Shown here in pieces: positions 32,821 through 44,956 of a stretch of 64,000 nucleotides of DNA. The notes below the pieces were generated by a model. The model was given only the letters and a program-made list of their open reading frames with translations, was not told where the DNA came from and ran no database searches. Where the stretch lies: positions 1,240,001 through 1,304,000 of the forward strand of contig JAJUBI010000002.1 of NCBI GenBank assembly GCA_022419385.1. The letters are read 5' to 3'. A program made the translations under genes and the position numbers. This stretch comes from Paraconiothyrium sp. Pb-2020 (lineage: Eukaryota > Ascomycota > Dothideomycetes > Pleosporales > Didymosphaeriaceae). Every line of letters begins with the position of its first letter. The stretch's first letter is position 1.

Positions 32821-35800
32821 ATGGCTCCCTCTCGAACCCGCAATGTCGATTCGGATGAGCCCTCAACGGCTGACGTCTCCGCTAACGAGGATGTGGAGAT
32901 GAAAGACATTGACGAGCGCGTAGATGGGTTTAACAAATTCGGCGTAAGTGCCAGTCATTTATTCACCGGGGGTGCCTTCTCTGACGAAGAATAATGCACG
33001 GCAACGCATATCTGGACACCGTGCTAACTAACTTATGTTTGCAGTACTATCAAGAAACGCCCGACTATACTGTAAGCTTAGATGCGACCGCGCCGAACGC
33101 GTCAGTGGAACTCACCACCAACTAGGATTCGGATACAAACCCCAATACTACTGCTAGTAGCGTGGCGGGAGACGCGCCAACCGACGGACGGAAGAGGAGA
33201 ACCGATGCCTACAATATGCGCAAGAGTATATACGGGAAGAAACATGATCGATTAGGCGCGTCGAAGGTACGTCGGCAACTGGGTGGACCTTTAACATACG
33301 CGACAGTAGCTAATGTACATGGCGCATACAGGAAGATGATACTATTCGAAGATTCCGATATCTACTAGGCCTCACGGATCTGTTCCGTCATTTCATTGAC
33401 ACAAACCCTAACCCCCGCATCAAGGAAATCCTTGCTGAAATCGATCGCGAAGATGCCGAGGAGGAAAAGAAGGCAAAGGCCAGCAAGTTGCGTAAGGGCG
33501 GCGCGGCTGTAGAACGTCGCCGCAAGACCGAGCAAGAAGAAGATGCCGAGTTGGTGCGCGAAGAGAAGCATGGTGGCCACAATGAGACCGTGTTCCGGGA
33601 GTCACCTGGATATGTCAAAGGAGGTACCATGCGTGACTATCAAGTGGCAGGTCTCAACTGGTTGATTTCTCTCCACGAGAACGGTATTTCTGGTATTTTG
33701 GCTGACGAGATGGGTCTTGGCAAAACGTTGCAAACCATTTCCTTCGTTGGCTACCTACGCTTCATACGCGGCATACACGGCCCGCATCTCGTCGCTGTCC
33801 CGAAATCGACTTTGGATAACTGGAAGCGCGAGTTCGCCAAATGGGTACCGGAGATCGATGTGCTAGTGTTGCAGGGTGCCAAAGACGAACGTGCGGAGCT
33901 CATCCGGGATCGGCTCGAAGATGAAAAGTTCGACGTGTGCATCACGAGTTATGAGATGATTCTTCGTGAGAAATCACATCTGAAGAAGTTTGCATGGCAG
34001 TACATCATCATCGATGAAGCACATCGTATCAAGAATGAGGAGTCTTCGCTCGCACAGATCATTCGGGTGTTCAACTCCCGCAATCGCCTGCTCATCACAG
34101 GTACCCCGCTTCAGAACAACCTTCATGAACTGTGGGCGCTTCTCAATTTCCTGCTTCCGGATGTCTTCGGTGACGCTGCCGCATTCGACGAATGGTTCTC
34201 GAACCAAGACTCGGACTCTGACACCGTGGTCCAGCAACTACACAAGGTCCTCCGACCCTTCCTCTTGCGTCGTGTCAAGGCCGACGTGGAAAAGTCGCTG
34301 CTGCCAAAGAAAGAGATCAACCTGTACATTGGCATGTCTGATATGCAGGTGAATTGGTACAAGAAGATCCTCGAAAAGGACATTGACGCTGTCAATGGTG
34401 CTGCTGGCAACAAAGAGTCCAAAACTCGGTTGCTGAACATTGTCATGCAGCTGCGGAAATGTTGCAACCATCCTTACCTCTTCGAAGGTGCTGAGCCTGG
34501 GCCTCCATATACCACCGACGAGCACTTGGTCAACAACGCAGCTAAAATGGTGATGCTGGATAAGCTGTTGAAACGCATGAAGGCACAAGGCAGTCGCGTG
34601 CTCATTTTCTCTCAGATGAGCCGCTTGCTGGATATCCTTGAGGACTATTCTGTCTTCCGCGAGTACGCTTACTGCCGCATTGATGGCTCGACTGCCCACG
34701 AGGATCGTATTGCAGCCATTGACGAATACAACAAAGAGGGTTCGGAGAAATTTCTTTTTCTCTTGAAAACACGCGCCGGTGGCCTGGGTATCAACTTGAC
34801 GTCCGCCGACATTGTCGTGCTTTTCGATAGCGACTGGAACCCCCAGGCTGATTTGCAGGCTATGGATCGTGCTCATCGTATTGGTCAAACCAAGCAGGTG
34901 TACGTCTACCGATTTGTCACCGAGAATGCTATCGAAGAGAAGGTTTTGGAGCGTGCAGCACAGAAGCTTCGTCTCGATCAACTCGTTATCCAACAAGGTC
35001 GCACACAACAACCAGTTAAGAACGCTGCCGGCAAGGACGAGCTGCTCACCATGATTCAGCACGGTGCCGAAAAGGTGTTTAAATCACAGGGTGCTATTGG
35101 CCCTGTCCCTGGGTCTGAAGATTTCACCGAGGATGATTTCGACGCGATCATGAAGCGAGGCGAGGAGCGGACACAACAACTCAACAACAAGTACGAGAAG
35201 TTAGGTCTCGACGATTTGCAGAAGTTCACATCGGATTCAGCCTACGAGTGGAACGGCGAGAAGTTCGAGCCTCGCAAGAAAGACATTGGTCTCAACTGGA
35301 TCAATCCTTCGAAACGTGAGCGCAAAGAGCAGTCATACTCCATGGACAAGTACTATCGGCAAGCGCTTATGACAGGTGGGCGGACTGAAGCCAAGGGTCC
35401 TAGGATCCCTCGCGCACCGAAGCAGGTTGTCATTCATGACTACCAGTTCTTTCCGGCTAAGCTCGCCGAGATTCAGGACAAGGAGACAGCCTGGTTCCGG
35501 AAGGAGAACAACATCAAAGCACCGCTTCCTGAAGGGCCCGATGAGGATCTCGAGACACGAGAGGCCGATCAACAGCTTGCGCAAGCAGAGATCGATAACG
35601 CTGAGCCTCTGACCGAGGAGGAGCTGGCCGAGAAGGAGCGCTTAATCAACAAGGGTTTCCCCGAGTGGAACAAGCGTGATTTCCAACAGTTTTTGAACGG
35701 TTCAGCCAAGTATGGACGGACGAATTATGATGGCATTTCCGAAGAAGTGGACGGGAAAACGGCAGACGAGATTGCAGAGTACGCCAAAGTTTTCTGGAAG

Positions 35801-36456
35801 AAGTACAAGGACCTCAACAACTGGCAGAAGCATCTCGGAGTTATCGAGGAGGGTGAAGCAAGGGTGCGGATGGCAGAAGAGAGAAAAGCGCTTGTGGCTA
35901 AGAAGGTCAACATGTACCGAATGCCTCTACAACAGATGGTCATCAAGTACACGGTATCTACAACGAACAAGAAAGTGTATACCGAAGAGGAAGATCGCTT
36001 CCTACTCGTCATGCTCCACAAGCATGGCGTAGAGGGCGACACCATTTTTGAGAAGATTCGGGAGGATATCCGAGAGTCGCCCCTCTTCCGCTTCGACTGG
36101 TTCTTCCTTAGCCGGACTGCTCAGGAAATTGGCCGACGATGCAAAACGCTTGTAGACTCAGTGCAGCGTGAGCTTCAAGGCGGCGATATGAAGAACGGCA
36201 AAGGCAAGCGTACGCTCGATGACGAGGAGACAGAGGAAGAGGAAGAGATTCCTGTGAAGAAGAAGGCGAAGAACGGCGTCAAGGTTCGTACCCTCATCAC
36301 CTATCAACCCACAAAGCTAATTATTCGTAGAACAAACAGCTGGACTCTGTGAAGGCTAAAGGCTCCCCTGCTTCAGCGTCAACTTCTCGGGCAACTAGTG
36401 TCGTGTCGAATGGCTCAACACCAGCGAAGGGTAAAGGAAGGGGTAAGAAGAAATAG
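32821..36456 (+). CDS. ISWI-family ATP-dependent chromatin remodeler
   Basis: Catalytic subunit of an ISWI nucleosome-spacing complex (Isw1/Isw2 class), nuclear. Five exons (32821-32943, 33045-33071, 33126-33266, 33332-36283 and 36331-36456) give 1122 residues; exon 2 is only 27 nt. Introns are 101, 54, 65 and 47 bp. In order: acidic N-terminus with VEMKDIDERVDGFNKFG; a basic AutoN-like segment; ATPase lobe 1 with Walker A DEMGLGKT (222-229) and DEAH (325-328); lobe 2 with LFDSDWNPQADLQAMDRAHR and RIGQTKQVYVYR; then the HAND-SANT-SLIDE part with GFPEWNKRDFQQFLNGSAKYGR (SANT) and YTEEEDRFLLVMLHKHGVEG (SLIDE). The tail ends in a short Lys-rich run (GKGRGKKK). The last exon adds a Ser/Lys-rich tail only reached by splicing at 36284. 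Isw1 versus Isw2 cannot be settled here. Confidence 0.95.
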
Positions 36457-37049
36457 ATTACACGGTGTAGGCTACTTTGTGGGTACGGTGTTGTGCATTG
36501 CCGTACATCACGGAGTGTCTCAGTGTTCTGGGCGTTTTGGTGTTGTGCGACAAATGGGTAGGACTACCAAGGCTCTCATTCACGGCAGGGTTGGCATGGA
36601 AAGGGAATCGTGTTTTTCGGTATAGAGACTACTGCGTCAAAGGCCGAGCTCTCGAAAGCTTGTTAAGGTACGCTAGTCAGCGTACCATAGTATAATATTA
36701 TACGGCTTTAAGACGAAGTGCAGTTCCCATGTGAAACATGCGAAGCAGGCGCCACGACTGTGGCGCTCGCGAAGGCCAGAGGCGGGGTGACGAACGCACT
36801 GACGTAGTAGCTCCTGGTTTGCGACAACTTCGCGCACGACGATAATCGCAACGTCGCTTTGGAGACACGACTCAATCCACCATCTCAAGCCACAGTCGAC
36901 CTTTTCCGGTTGCAATCCGACGGCCAAGCACTCTCATCCGTTTCCAGAACATCTCGCTGCGTCTATCCGCGGTTTACCTCTTGGAAGATTCTCGAACCAT
37001 CCCCAGTGAAGGCGTAGCGGTTGCATCCAGACTTTGGACACGTACACTT
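36457..37049. other. Intergenic, ISWI 3' region and GET3 promoter
   Basis: About 590 bp. It contains no recognisable gene. It is followed directly by the tandem repeat in the GET3 5' leader. Confidence 0.4.
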
Positions 37050-37097
37050 CTCTCGCGTCTGTACACTCTACTCTCGCGTCTGTACACTCTACTCTCG
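37050..37097 (+). repeat. 21-bp tandem repeat in the GET3 leader
   Basis: The 21-bp unit CTCTCGCGTCTGTACACTCT(A) occurs at 37050-37070 and again, identically, at 37071-37091, with a partial third copy (CTCTCG) to 37097. It lies 30-80 nt before the GET3 start codon. It is a multiple of three and free of stops. Confidence 0.9.
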
Positions 37098-37127
37098 TAC
37101 CGAACACTCGCTCGACGCTCATCCGCC

Positions 37128-38259
37128 ATGGCAAACGCCGCAGTGCTCAACGACGACGAGGTCATGGAGCCCACGCTCCAGTCTATCCTCGACCAAAAGA
37201 CGCTGCGCTGGATATTTGTTGGCGGCAAGGGCGGTGTAGGCAAGACTACAACATCCTGCTCGCTCGCCATTCAGCTCGCCAAGCACCGCAAATCCGTCCT
37301 CCTCATCTCGACCGACCCGGCACACAATCTGAGCGATGCCTTCAACCAGAAATTCGGCAAGGACGCGCGCCTGGTCGAGGGCTTTGACAACCTAAGCGCC
37401 ATGGAGATCGACCCTAATGGAAGCATTCAAGACCTGCTAGCACAGGGTGGTGAGAGCGCAGAGGAATCTATGGCAGCGCTGGGAGGCATGGGTAACATGA
37501 TGCAGGATCTAGCTTTCTCGGTATTAAATTCCCTAAGCATATACGCAAAGGTCTATGTCGCTAACGCATGTAGATACCCGGAGTCGACGAAGCCATGTCC
37601 TTTGCCGAAGTTCTAAAGCAGGTCAAATCTCTCTCCTACGAAGTAATCATCTTCGATACCGCGCCCACCGGCCACACCCTCCGATTCCTACAATTCCCTA
37701 CCGTCATGGAGAAAGCCCTCTCCAAAATTTCTCAGCTCTCTCGCCAGTTCGGGCCCATGCTCAACGGCTTCCTCGGCGCGGGCGGCCGCCTGCCTAACGG
37801 GCAGAATATGGACGAGCTGATCGAGAAGATGGAGACCCTCCGCTCCACTATCAGTGAAGTCAATGAGCAGTTCAAGAATCCGGATATGACCACTTTCGTA
37901 TGTGTTTGCATCAGCGAGTTCCTTAGTTTGTACGAGACGGAGCGCATGATCCAGGAGCTGAACAGCTATGAGATCGACACACATGCCATTGTGGTGAATC
38001 AGCTGCTGTTCCCAAAGAAGGACAACCCTTGTGAACAGTGCAATGCGAGGCGGAAGATGCAGAAGAAGTACTTGGATCAGATAGGGGAGCTGTACGAGGA
38101 CTTCAATGTTGTAAAAATGCCGTTGCTCACCGAGGAGGTGCGGGGCAAGGACAAGTTGGAGACGTAAGTAACAATTATCTAACGATGCGTCTAAAGCGTG
38201 TGCTAACGTGGCATAGTTTCAGCGAGATGCTGGTTAAGCCGTATCAGCCGCCGGAGTAA
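37128..38259 (+). CDS. get3: Get3/ArsA-type ATPase, tail-anchored protein targeting factor
   Basis: Cytosolic homodimeric ATPase that delivers tail-anchored proteins to the endoplasmic reticulum. Exons 37128-37520, 37574-38163 and 38217-38259 give 341 residues (both introns 53 bp; the last has branch GCTAAC). The deviant Walker A GKGGVGKT is at 33-40, followed by switch I (TDPAHNLSDAF). Switch II is FDTAPTGHTLR (~158-168). The methionine-rich client-binding helices include GGMGNMMQDLAFS and LPNGQNMDELIEKMETL. The zinc-binding C-x2-C pair, C284 and C287 in NPCEQCNARR, joins two subunits. The C-terminus FSEMLVKPYQPPE is typical. The start at 37128 has a strong context (GCCATGGC). The frame stays open upstream through the tandem repeat, but no ATG is found there. 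Confidence 0.96.
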
Positions 38260-38677
38260 AGTACTAAAGCCGAGGACGATTCGGAGGGCGAGTATTTGCA
38301 GCTTGCATGGCTACGAGAACTGATAGCTATAAAAAGCACGCACGCATAGTGCATATCGCATTTGGTGCAGTATAATGGCTTGAGCTCGTAGATGAGTAGA
38401 CGAGGCATGATATACCCGGAATGAACACGGATTTCCATAACATTTTTCAATCAGGTCCTTCTACGTTCATGAACATATACAGCGTCGCAAGCACACATGC
38501 TTGCCGAGCACGTTGTAATCGACATGTAAAGGTGATAGTTGCTTCATGCTATCAAACCGCTGAAGTCGTTGAACTCGACATTAGAGCGAGTCACTCTAAA
38601 TTGCAGACTCCCCTATTTGACTCACAAGTTTCTTCTAGATAGTGAGCTTATATCCAGCTTTTGCCTGGGTACAAGAG
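38260..38677. other. Convergent 3' region, no gene seen
   Basis: 418 bp between convergent stop codons of GET3 and the M14 peptidase. Nothing coding seen. Confidence 0.5.
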
Positions 38678-40321
38678 CTAGAGAACCCTGAAAACCGGAT
38701 ACTCATCCCCCTTCTCTACCGGTATAGCATTATAATGTACTAGACTGGTATAATGCTCCGGCTCCAGGAGCGCAAACGCAAACGCCGCGTTCCTCTGCTT
38801 CGTATACACCCAAAATCCTCCCTTCGGAATTCTCACATTGCGCGTTGAGGCAGTAGTTGTTACTGTCGTCGCCGCAATCCCTTCAAACTTGGTGCTATCG
38901 AGCTCCGCTGATGCAATGTTGAGCGCTTCCACGGTCCCGACGTAACCTTGCTGTAGGACATCGATCTTGACGCCGAGGATGCGCAGACGCTCTGCGACGT
39001 CAGCCCAGGCACGCGAGAATACGTATGCTCTGGGTCGAGCGCGGGTGATAAGGATGTTTGGAGGGTCGCTATTCTTGGACGTGACGGAGACGTTGGTGAG
39101 CGCTCCGCTTGTTGCGTCGATGAAGGTGATTGATTTGTTGGTGGTCTGCTGCTCATCCAGCACAATGATGTCGCCTTCGCTATCGATGAATTCCTTCCGG
39201 CCGTTTTCGATTGTCTTATAGACGTTATCGAAGTCGGTGACAGCGCTGTCGATAATGGTTTTGGATGCGATCAAAGCTGCTGCGACACGACGCTGGAAGT
39301 GTTGGTTCGAGAGACGGATACCACGCGTTTCCGTAAGAAAAGTCACGGTTTGTCCCAGGCCGGCGTTCTTGTGATTCGCTGCTGGGGAAGCGTCCGCTTC
39401 GTTGATTGTAATAGCACCGCCGTTGACGCTCGTGGTGAAATAAGGACCGTATCTCAAGCCTTCGGCCCCAATTGCTGAGAAGATCTTTTCAACAAAGGCT
39501 TGATTAAGAGACCGGATATTTCTATGGATGTTCTGGTTCTTGTTTCCTGACACGAGGATATCCTGAGCTCGGATGTACTTGGAAGCCACAGCGCCAACTC
39601 CGGTATACTCGTGCTGATCGACGAAGATATGCGGGTCGAATGAGGTTTGTAAGCGCTTGAGATCCCGAGTTTGCTCTCGAACCAGTATCGCATGATCGCG
39701 GTTCCCATCGTAATTCGATGCCAAAGCTCTCTGGAAGTATGCCACGCCGTCCGCGTTGTACCGAGGCAAGAGAAGCAAGTCTACCCTATCTAGCACTTTG
39801 GTAGCCCATTTCTCATCGTCTACAAACGTGCCGAGTAGAGCTAGAACGGCTTGGTCACCGGCAGGCTCATCCCCATGCATCCCACCCTGGATCCAGATTC
39901 GAAGCTTTTGTCCAGCTCTTCCATTGGAAAGAGTGACGTATGGAATCGACCGACCCTCTTCTGACTGAAGACTCGCAGATTCATGATAGGTGAAGTATCG
40001 ATTACTGGTGGATAGACGTTTCAAATATTGTACTTCGAACAGCGATCAGTTCACTGTACGTTATGGGGGGAGCCCACATACCATACCTAAGACGTCTTGA
40101 GGTGTTGGACCAGAGGTGCCGTTGGCGAAAGACGCAGGAATAGACGATAGGTTTGCAAAGGCAGGTGACGATAACTTGAATTCCTTCACGTCTGGGAAAT
40201 TGGCGGCGACCTGGGGCGCATCGATGACCTTGGGACTCTGGTTTGAGGCATAGCGATCGCAAGCTGCAAAGTCTGCGAGGAATGGCGCCACGGCTAGGGC
40301 AAGGCTCAACGTGAAGCGCAT
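38678..40321 (-). CDS. Secreted M14 zinc carboxypeptidase
   Basis: Metallopeptidase of the M14 family that removes C-terminal residues from peptides. Exons 40321-40087 and 40032-38678 (54-bp intron, donor GTATGG, phase 1) give 529 residues. Residues 1-21 are a signal peptide (RFTLSLALAVAPFLADFAAC). Zinc ligands are the His and Glu of GGMHGDEPAGD and the His of FVDQHEYTGVG. The catalytic Glu is in TFLTETRGI. Between them, PRYNADGVAYFQR matches the substrate-binding R/N-P region of the family. Beyond the peptidase domain, ~180 residues of beta-rich sequence follow. The donor choice is forced by frame: the nearby GTATGT at two bases' distance would break it. A TATA-like string lies only ~15 nt before the ATG, too close to be the promoter TATA. 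Confidence 0.9.
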
Positions 40322-41082
40322 GGCAAGTTTTGCTTTTATAGAAGAGCGTAGACGTAGCATTCAGTTTTAGTATTTATTTCGCTGATACCCGCCGCCTCCC
40401 AAGAGACGATGAGCTTGGCTGCAGACGCGTGCTTGCATCCCGCATGATGCGAGTCGTGTCCAAGTCTACGGCACTTGTCGGCAGGGGAGGATCATAATAG
40501 AGCTGCCTATTTTGGTATCGCAATATGCCCCATCGCGAGAGCGCTCGAGGATGCATGTTACGGAGAGAAAATGTGGTTGGAAGCGACCAGCGGGGTGGGC
40601 AGTGCCGATGGCGTCAGAACGCATGATGACCTCGCAATGGTGTTCGCTTGCCGTACATTCGATTGCAACGCAATCTACCCACCGAAAAAACATTTTGGGG
40701 TAATTGCGTCAGGAAGATCCTCGGCCTCTCCTACTGGGACCAGTTGTTGACAAGCGCTTAGGTTTTGTAAGACTGCATGGCAGCTTTCGAATAATAGCAT
40801 ATGGTGCACAGCCATTCACTCAAGTATACTCTATGCCAACACGTATACCAATGCGACACACAAAATGCAATAATGTTTCAAATAGTATGACAAGAGCTGC
40901 CTTGGCTCTCTTCACTCTCCGTAGATATGCGGAACGATGCCCATCTCATAATGCGACAGGCAGGAACGTTAACTGTGATACAGGTACTATTACAGCGTTC
41001 AACTTTAGGTATCCAAGTATTCTTAATGAAGGAGAATATGTCACAAGATTAATATCCTCCCGGCGCCATTCGACCAACTCCT
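40322..41082. other. Intergenic, no gene seen
   Basis: About 760 bp between the start of the M14 gene and the stop of the multicopper oxidase gene, both minus strand. Open plus-strand frames have no recognisable content. Confidence 0.4.
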
Positions 41083-43025
41083 CTAGTTCGTGTGGTTCTT
41101 GGATACTTCAGGCCACTCGTCAACTCCATCCAAGATGACCATCGACATACCACCTTCGAGATGGCTTTGGACATGGCAATGCAACAAGAAAGCGCCCGGG
41201 TTCACAACTTGGTAACGCACGGCGAGCCACGTTGGACCAGTCGCACTGGCAGGTGTAACAAACCCATCTCGGAACGGTGGAGAAATAAGATTGAAGTTTT
41301 CCGGATTCTCGGCGGCAGCTTGAGCTACAGAGTTCCAGGTGAAGTTTCCTTCGCCTTGACCGATGATGAAGCCCTTGTTGCTGTGCTTGTGAATCGGATG
41401 GGGAGGCTGGCCGGCGGTGGCGACGTGGAAAACCAGATCGATCCAGGTATTGTTTTTGGTCGTAAGTATAAGGTTGCTGTCATTGGTAATGGCATGTGGC
41501 CGTTGGTATAGAAGCGGTCTGTCATGGTCAGCTGATACTCAACAATGGTCACAGTCAATGGCACCCTTACGGATTGGAGTTGTCGATGGCATTGTCGAAA
41601 GCGGTGCCGTTCAGAGCCCAACGATAGGAACTTCCGGCTGTGACCAAACTGAATAAGAATGTCTGATCAACGGCTGGTGCAGGCTGAGGAAACTGAGGTG
41701 GAAACGAGACCATCTCCGCTTGGTTGAAGAACACCACATCGGCAGTCACATTGCCACCTGCGCGGTTGATAGACGGCTTCGACTCAAGAGTAGTGGACCC
41801 ATTACCGTATGACTGCTCTGCATCATCATATGAGAACACAGCGGTTGTATCGATGAGCTGCGCTAGAGCCAACGAAGCGACCCGGATGCCATAATTCTTA
41901 GCGGTCTTGTTTAATTGCACGAAAACCGAGTAACGCTCCCCGTTGGCAACAGTTAGCACGTCGACCTTTAGAGGCTCGATGTAATGGCCATCAACGGCGT
42001 ATACCCACAAGGGATGTTCGTCGATGCTGAAGGCGAATGTTCCTATGCTTGCGGATGATATTATGTCCAGCGACATCCACTTATCGGAGCTCGGCGCTTT
42101 GACAACCTCGCGGGAACCCTGAGTGGGGGTGCAAACGTCAAAGACAGAAGAAGGAAGTGCCGTGAGATTAGTATCGGGGCTTGGAAACAAGAATGCGAGC
42201 ACCTTTGCTGGTAAACAACTGCCACGGAGTTAGTGATTGTAAATGGATGTGCTGAAGAAATATGTGTACTCACCCCTTAGCTGTCATCGAGAGATTAGCC
42301 TGCTGCAATACTGGAACAATGGCAGGACTGGTGTATTTAGTGAGATCCTCACGCGACCAACAGTCCACCGCGCCTTTTCCGTTCACGAGAAGCGAGTCTA
42401 CACAGATGGCACTTTCGAGTCCAGCTGCCACCTCAATGTCCCATGTCTCAGAGGAGGTTTTATGACGCCAATCAGAAAGAATCAAAGGCGTGACACGTGC
42501 CTCCGCGGCTTCGAGCAAGCTCACGTCTTCGGGAGCAATTTTGTCGAAAGGTTTATGAATTCCAGCTTTCGGTTTGATAGTTATCGGACCATAACATCCG
42601 TCATCAATCTGTCCGCGGGTATGTGCGTGATAGAAGTAGCTACCGTATGTGTCTGCCTGCCACCTGTATGTGAAGGTATCGCCAGGTTGGATGGGACGTT
42701 GCGAAAGGCCAGGAACCCCATCTGCCCAAGGAGTGTTGGTCTGATGGATTCCTGCAAGAAGTCAGAATAGTTGAACAAAGGCAACAATGGGCGTACCGTG
42801 AGCGTGTATTGTTGTATTGAAAGGAAGCTTGTTGACAACGACAATTTCTGCCCAGTCACCCTCCTCCAGCTCAATGTGAGGGCCAGGGAAGTGTCCGTTG
42901 ATGAGAATCATTTCCCTCTCGAAGCCGTCTGGAGAGCCTCTGGCCCAAGTTAACTCAAGCGTATATCTTGAGTCGGCGACGGCATAGGCCGCGAGAGACA
43001 ACCATGAAATTAAGCCTAGAAACAT
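41083..43025 (-). CDS. Multicopper oxidase, ascomycete Abr1-like (pigment-type)
   Basis: Secreted copper oxidase of the laccase superfamily, closest in pattern to Abr1-type enzymes linked to conidial pigment in Aspergillus. Exons 43025-42797, 42751-42274, 42218-41571 and 41518-41083 give 596 residues; introns are 45, 55 and 52 bp. A signal peptide (MFLGLISWLSLAAYAVA) leads the mature protein. Copper-ligand motifs are TTIHAHGIHQ, YFYHAHTRGQ, HPIHKHSNKG and HCHVQSHLEGGM. Their ten His plus one Cys complete the type 1, 2 and 3 sites. The residue ten after the Cys is Met, an axial ligand suggesting low redox potential. GLSQRPIQPG and RDGFVTPASATGPTWLAVRYQVVNPG are typical of this clade. No polyketide synthase is nearby, so a melanin role cannot be argued from context. 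Confidence 0.92.
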
Positions 43026-44956
43026 AGTTCCTTAAAATCTCGAAGTACTAATAATTATGAGAAACCTGGTTAAACAGAACCTTTGCTCAAAAAATGGCCG
43101 GACGAAGACCTTAGAAGCAATATTCCAGTCAGGCCGGACACAACAAGTCTTATCATTGGCACAGCCTCTGCCAGCGAAGCGCTCAGCTCTCCTCGAAGAA
43201 ATCGTAGCCCCATAATGTTGCCTCGTGAGGCTGAACGCCGCATGTGGAGCTGGCCAAGGCGTAGGACGACAGTCGCTCTGGACGAAGCAGAAGCGAGGAG
43301 GTTGGCAGTGCCATAGAACAATAAAAGTAGGCAATAAAAGACAGTCTAGTCCTTTCTTAGAATCGCTGAAGGTCGCGGAGCCTCAAGAGCTCTGTGCTTG
43401 TCAGCACTAGAGAAGATGAGAAGCAGGCCGTATTCGGCTTTGGGCTTTTCGAGAAAATCGCGTCTTCTTGGCCGAGGACCTGTCATCTCGTATATAGACA
43501 CAGACGAATAAGCCTCAGGTACAGTCATTGTCTCTGTTTGCTTCTTAGAGCAAGGTTCGGATCTGTATTTAGCTCTGAGGTCAGCACAACATCGTAGGGC
43601 TAGCCGCCAAGTGTTGACAGAAGGTTGTGATACGCGGTGCGGGTCTCACCCCTGCCGTCGATCGGGTAGTGCCAAATGAACATAATAGTGTAGGGCTGAG
43701 CGCAGTCGAAGTGCATGTGGTGGCTTTTGGATCTATTCCCCACTCGGAGCATACATACCCAGGGTACCTAAGGTACCAAGCGCGAGGCGCCAACCTCTCG
43801 GTCCTCGCATTGCAAGTCGCAACCTTTTGACAGCAGAGAATTATCAACGCTTGTCTTCACATGCATCGGAAACGTAATCGTTACTCCGCCAGCTATGCGT
43901 TGTAAGTCTTACAACATGCCGGAAGCTGCGTACTGCTTACCTAGGTACGATCCAAGCGAGGGAATCAACGTTCCATCACTGTCTATAGTGTCTGCAATGG
44001 ATCCAGAGCTTTGCCATTTTAGCCCACATATCATTTCTGGAACGTCTTTGCTCTCATGGGAGGTATTGGTGGTTAACGAGCATATCGCCTGAGCACCATA
44101 TACAGCATGCCCCCCCCAGCACGCATTGGAGTTCCATCCACTCACGACTAGTTGCCGTCCCTGAGTTTTGCTTCAAGAGTCTCGAGCGTCGTCCCTCTCC
44201 ATCTTCATTCCTGCATGCGTAGTGAGGATTCCTTGGTGAAGGACGACCTTGGGAATGCTGCACACAAATCGTATCCCTTCTTCCAGCCACAAGCTGTTGT
44301 CAATACCCCGGCTGTAGAGAGAACCTGGTAACATACAAGAAAAACTCGCATCCGCCACATATTCGCCGTCGGTTCATACCATGGGAACCTTGAGCCTCGC
44401 TTTCACCTTCACGTCTCATGACACGGAGAATAGCAGTGACTTTGGATCTATGAACTTTGAGTAGATCCAAGTCACCTTCCACGGTGCTGGATTTTGCAGG
44501 TGATTGCTAATTTGTTTTAGGCTCTTCAAAAATTGGGAACAGCGTTTCGTTTAGGTCTCGGCAAAATTTTCTATACATTGCACTGCACATGCACACAGGC
44601 ATTTCGCTCTTTCTCGCTTTCTGCTAACGTGCACAGGATCCAAATAGCCAGGTAAGTGCGGCCTGAACGAACTCGAAGCGCGGCTTTTGCACTATCACCA
44701 TATGTCATTACCCCATCAGGGGCAAAGGACTGTCTCTTTTTAGCTTCAATCATGAAAAGATCCTCGTTCGCCAGCCACTTCTTTACTTCTATCTCCGTAA
44801 GTGAAGTTCCAGATCGTCATCAACGGGAAATGACTGGCAAAGTAGCCGCTAGTCGTTCTCCGTTCTCCCTCAAAGATGTGGTTGCCAAACGGCTTGCGAA
44901 AACATCAGCTAATGTCGATTAGGGAATATCTTCTGTGTTGTGAAGGTGCTAATCAG
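43026..44956. other. Intergenic, possible 5' exons of the Thr-rich gene
   Basis: About 1.9 kb. A run GGTACCTAAGGTACC lies near 43759. From ~44590 several donor/acceptor pairs occur (GTAAGT at 44654 and 44799, acceptors near 44641, 44722, 44922), and a short frame (~44725-44798) could be a leader exon of the Thr-rich gene. No combination is decisive. A string of eight or so C residues lies near 44110. Confidence 0.35.

Noticed and set aside
36981..37127. Longer GET3 start
   Set aside because: The upstream in-frame codon is not ATG and the family N-terminus begins at 37128.
43909..44482. Overlapping minus-strand open frames that might be exons of one gene
   Set aside because: No signal peptide, domain or consistent donor/acceptor set joins them, and a C8-type homopolymer lies inside.
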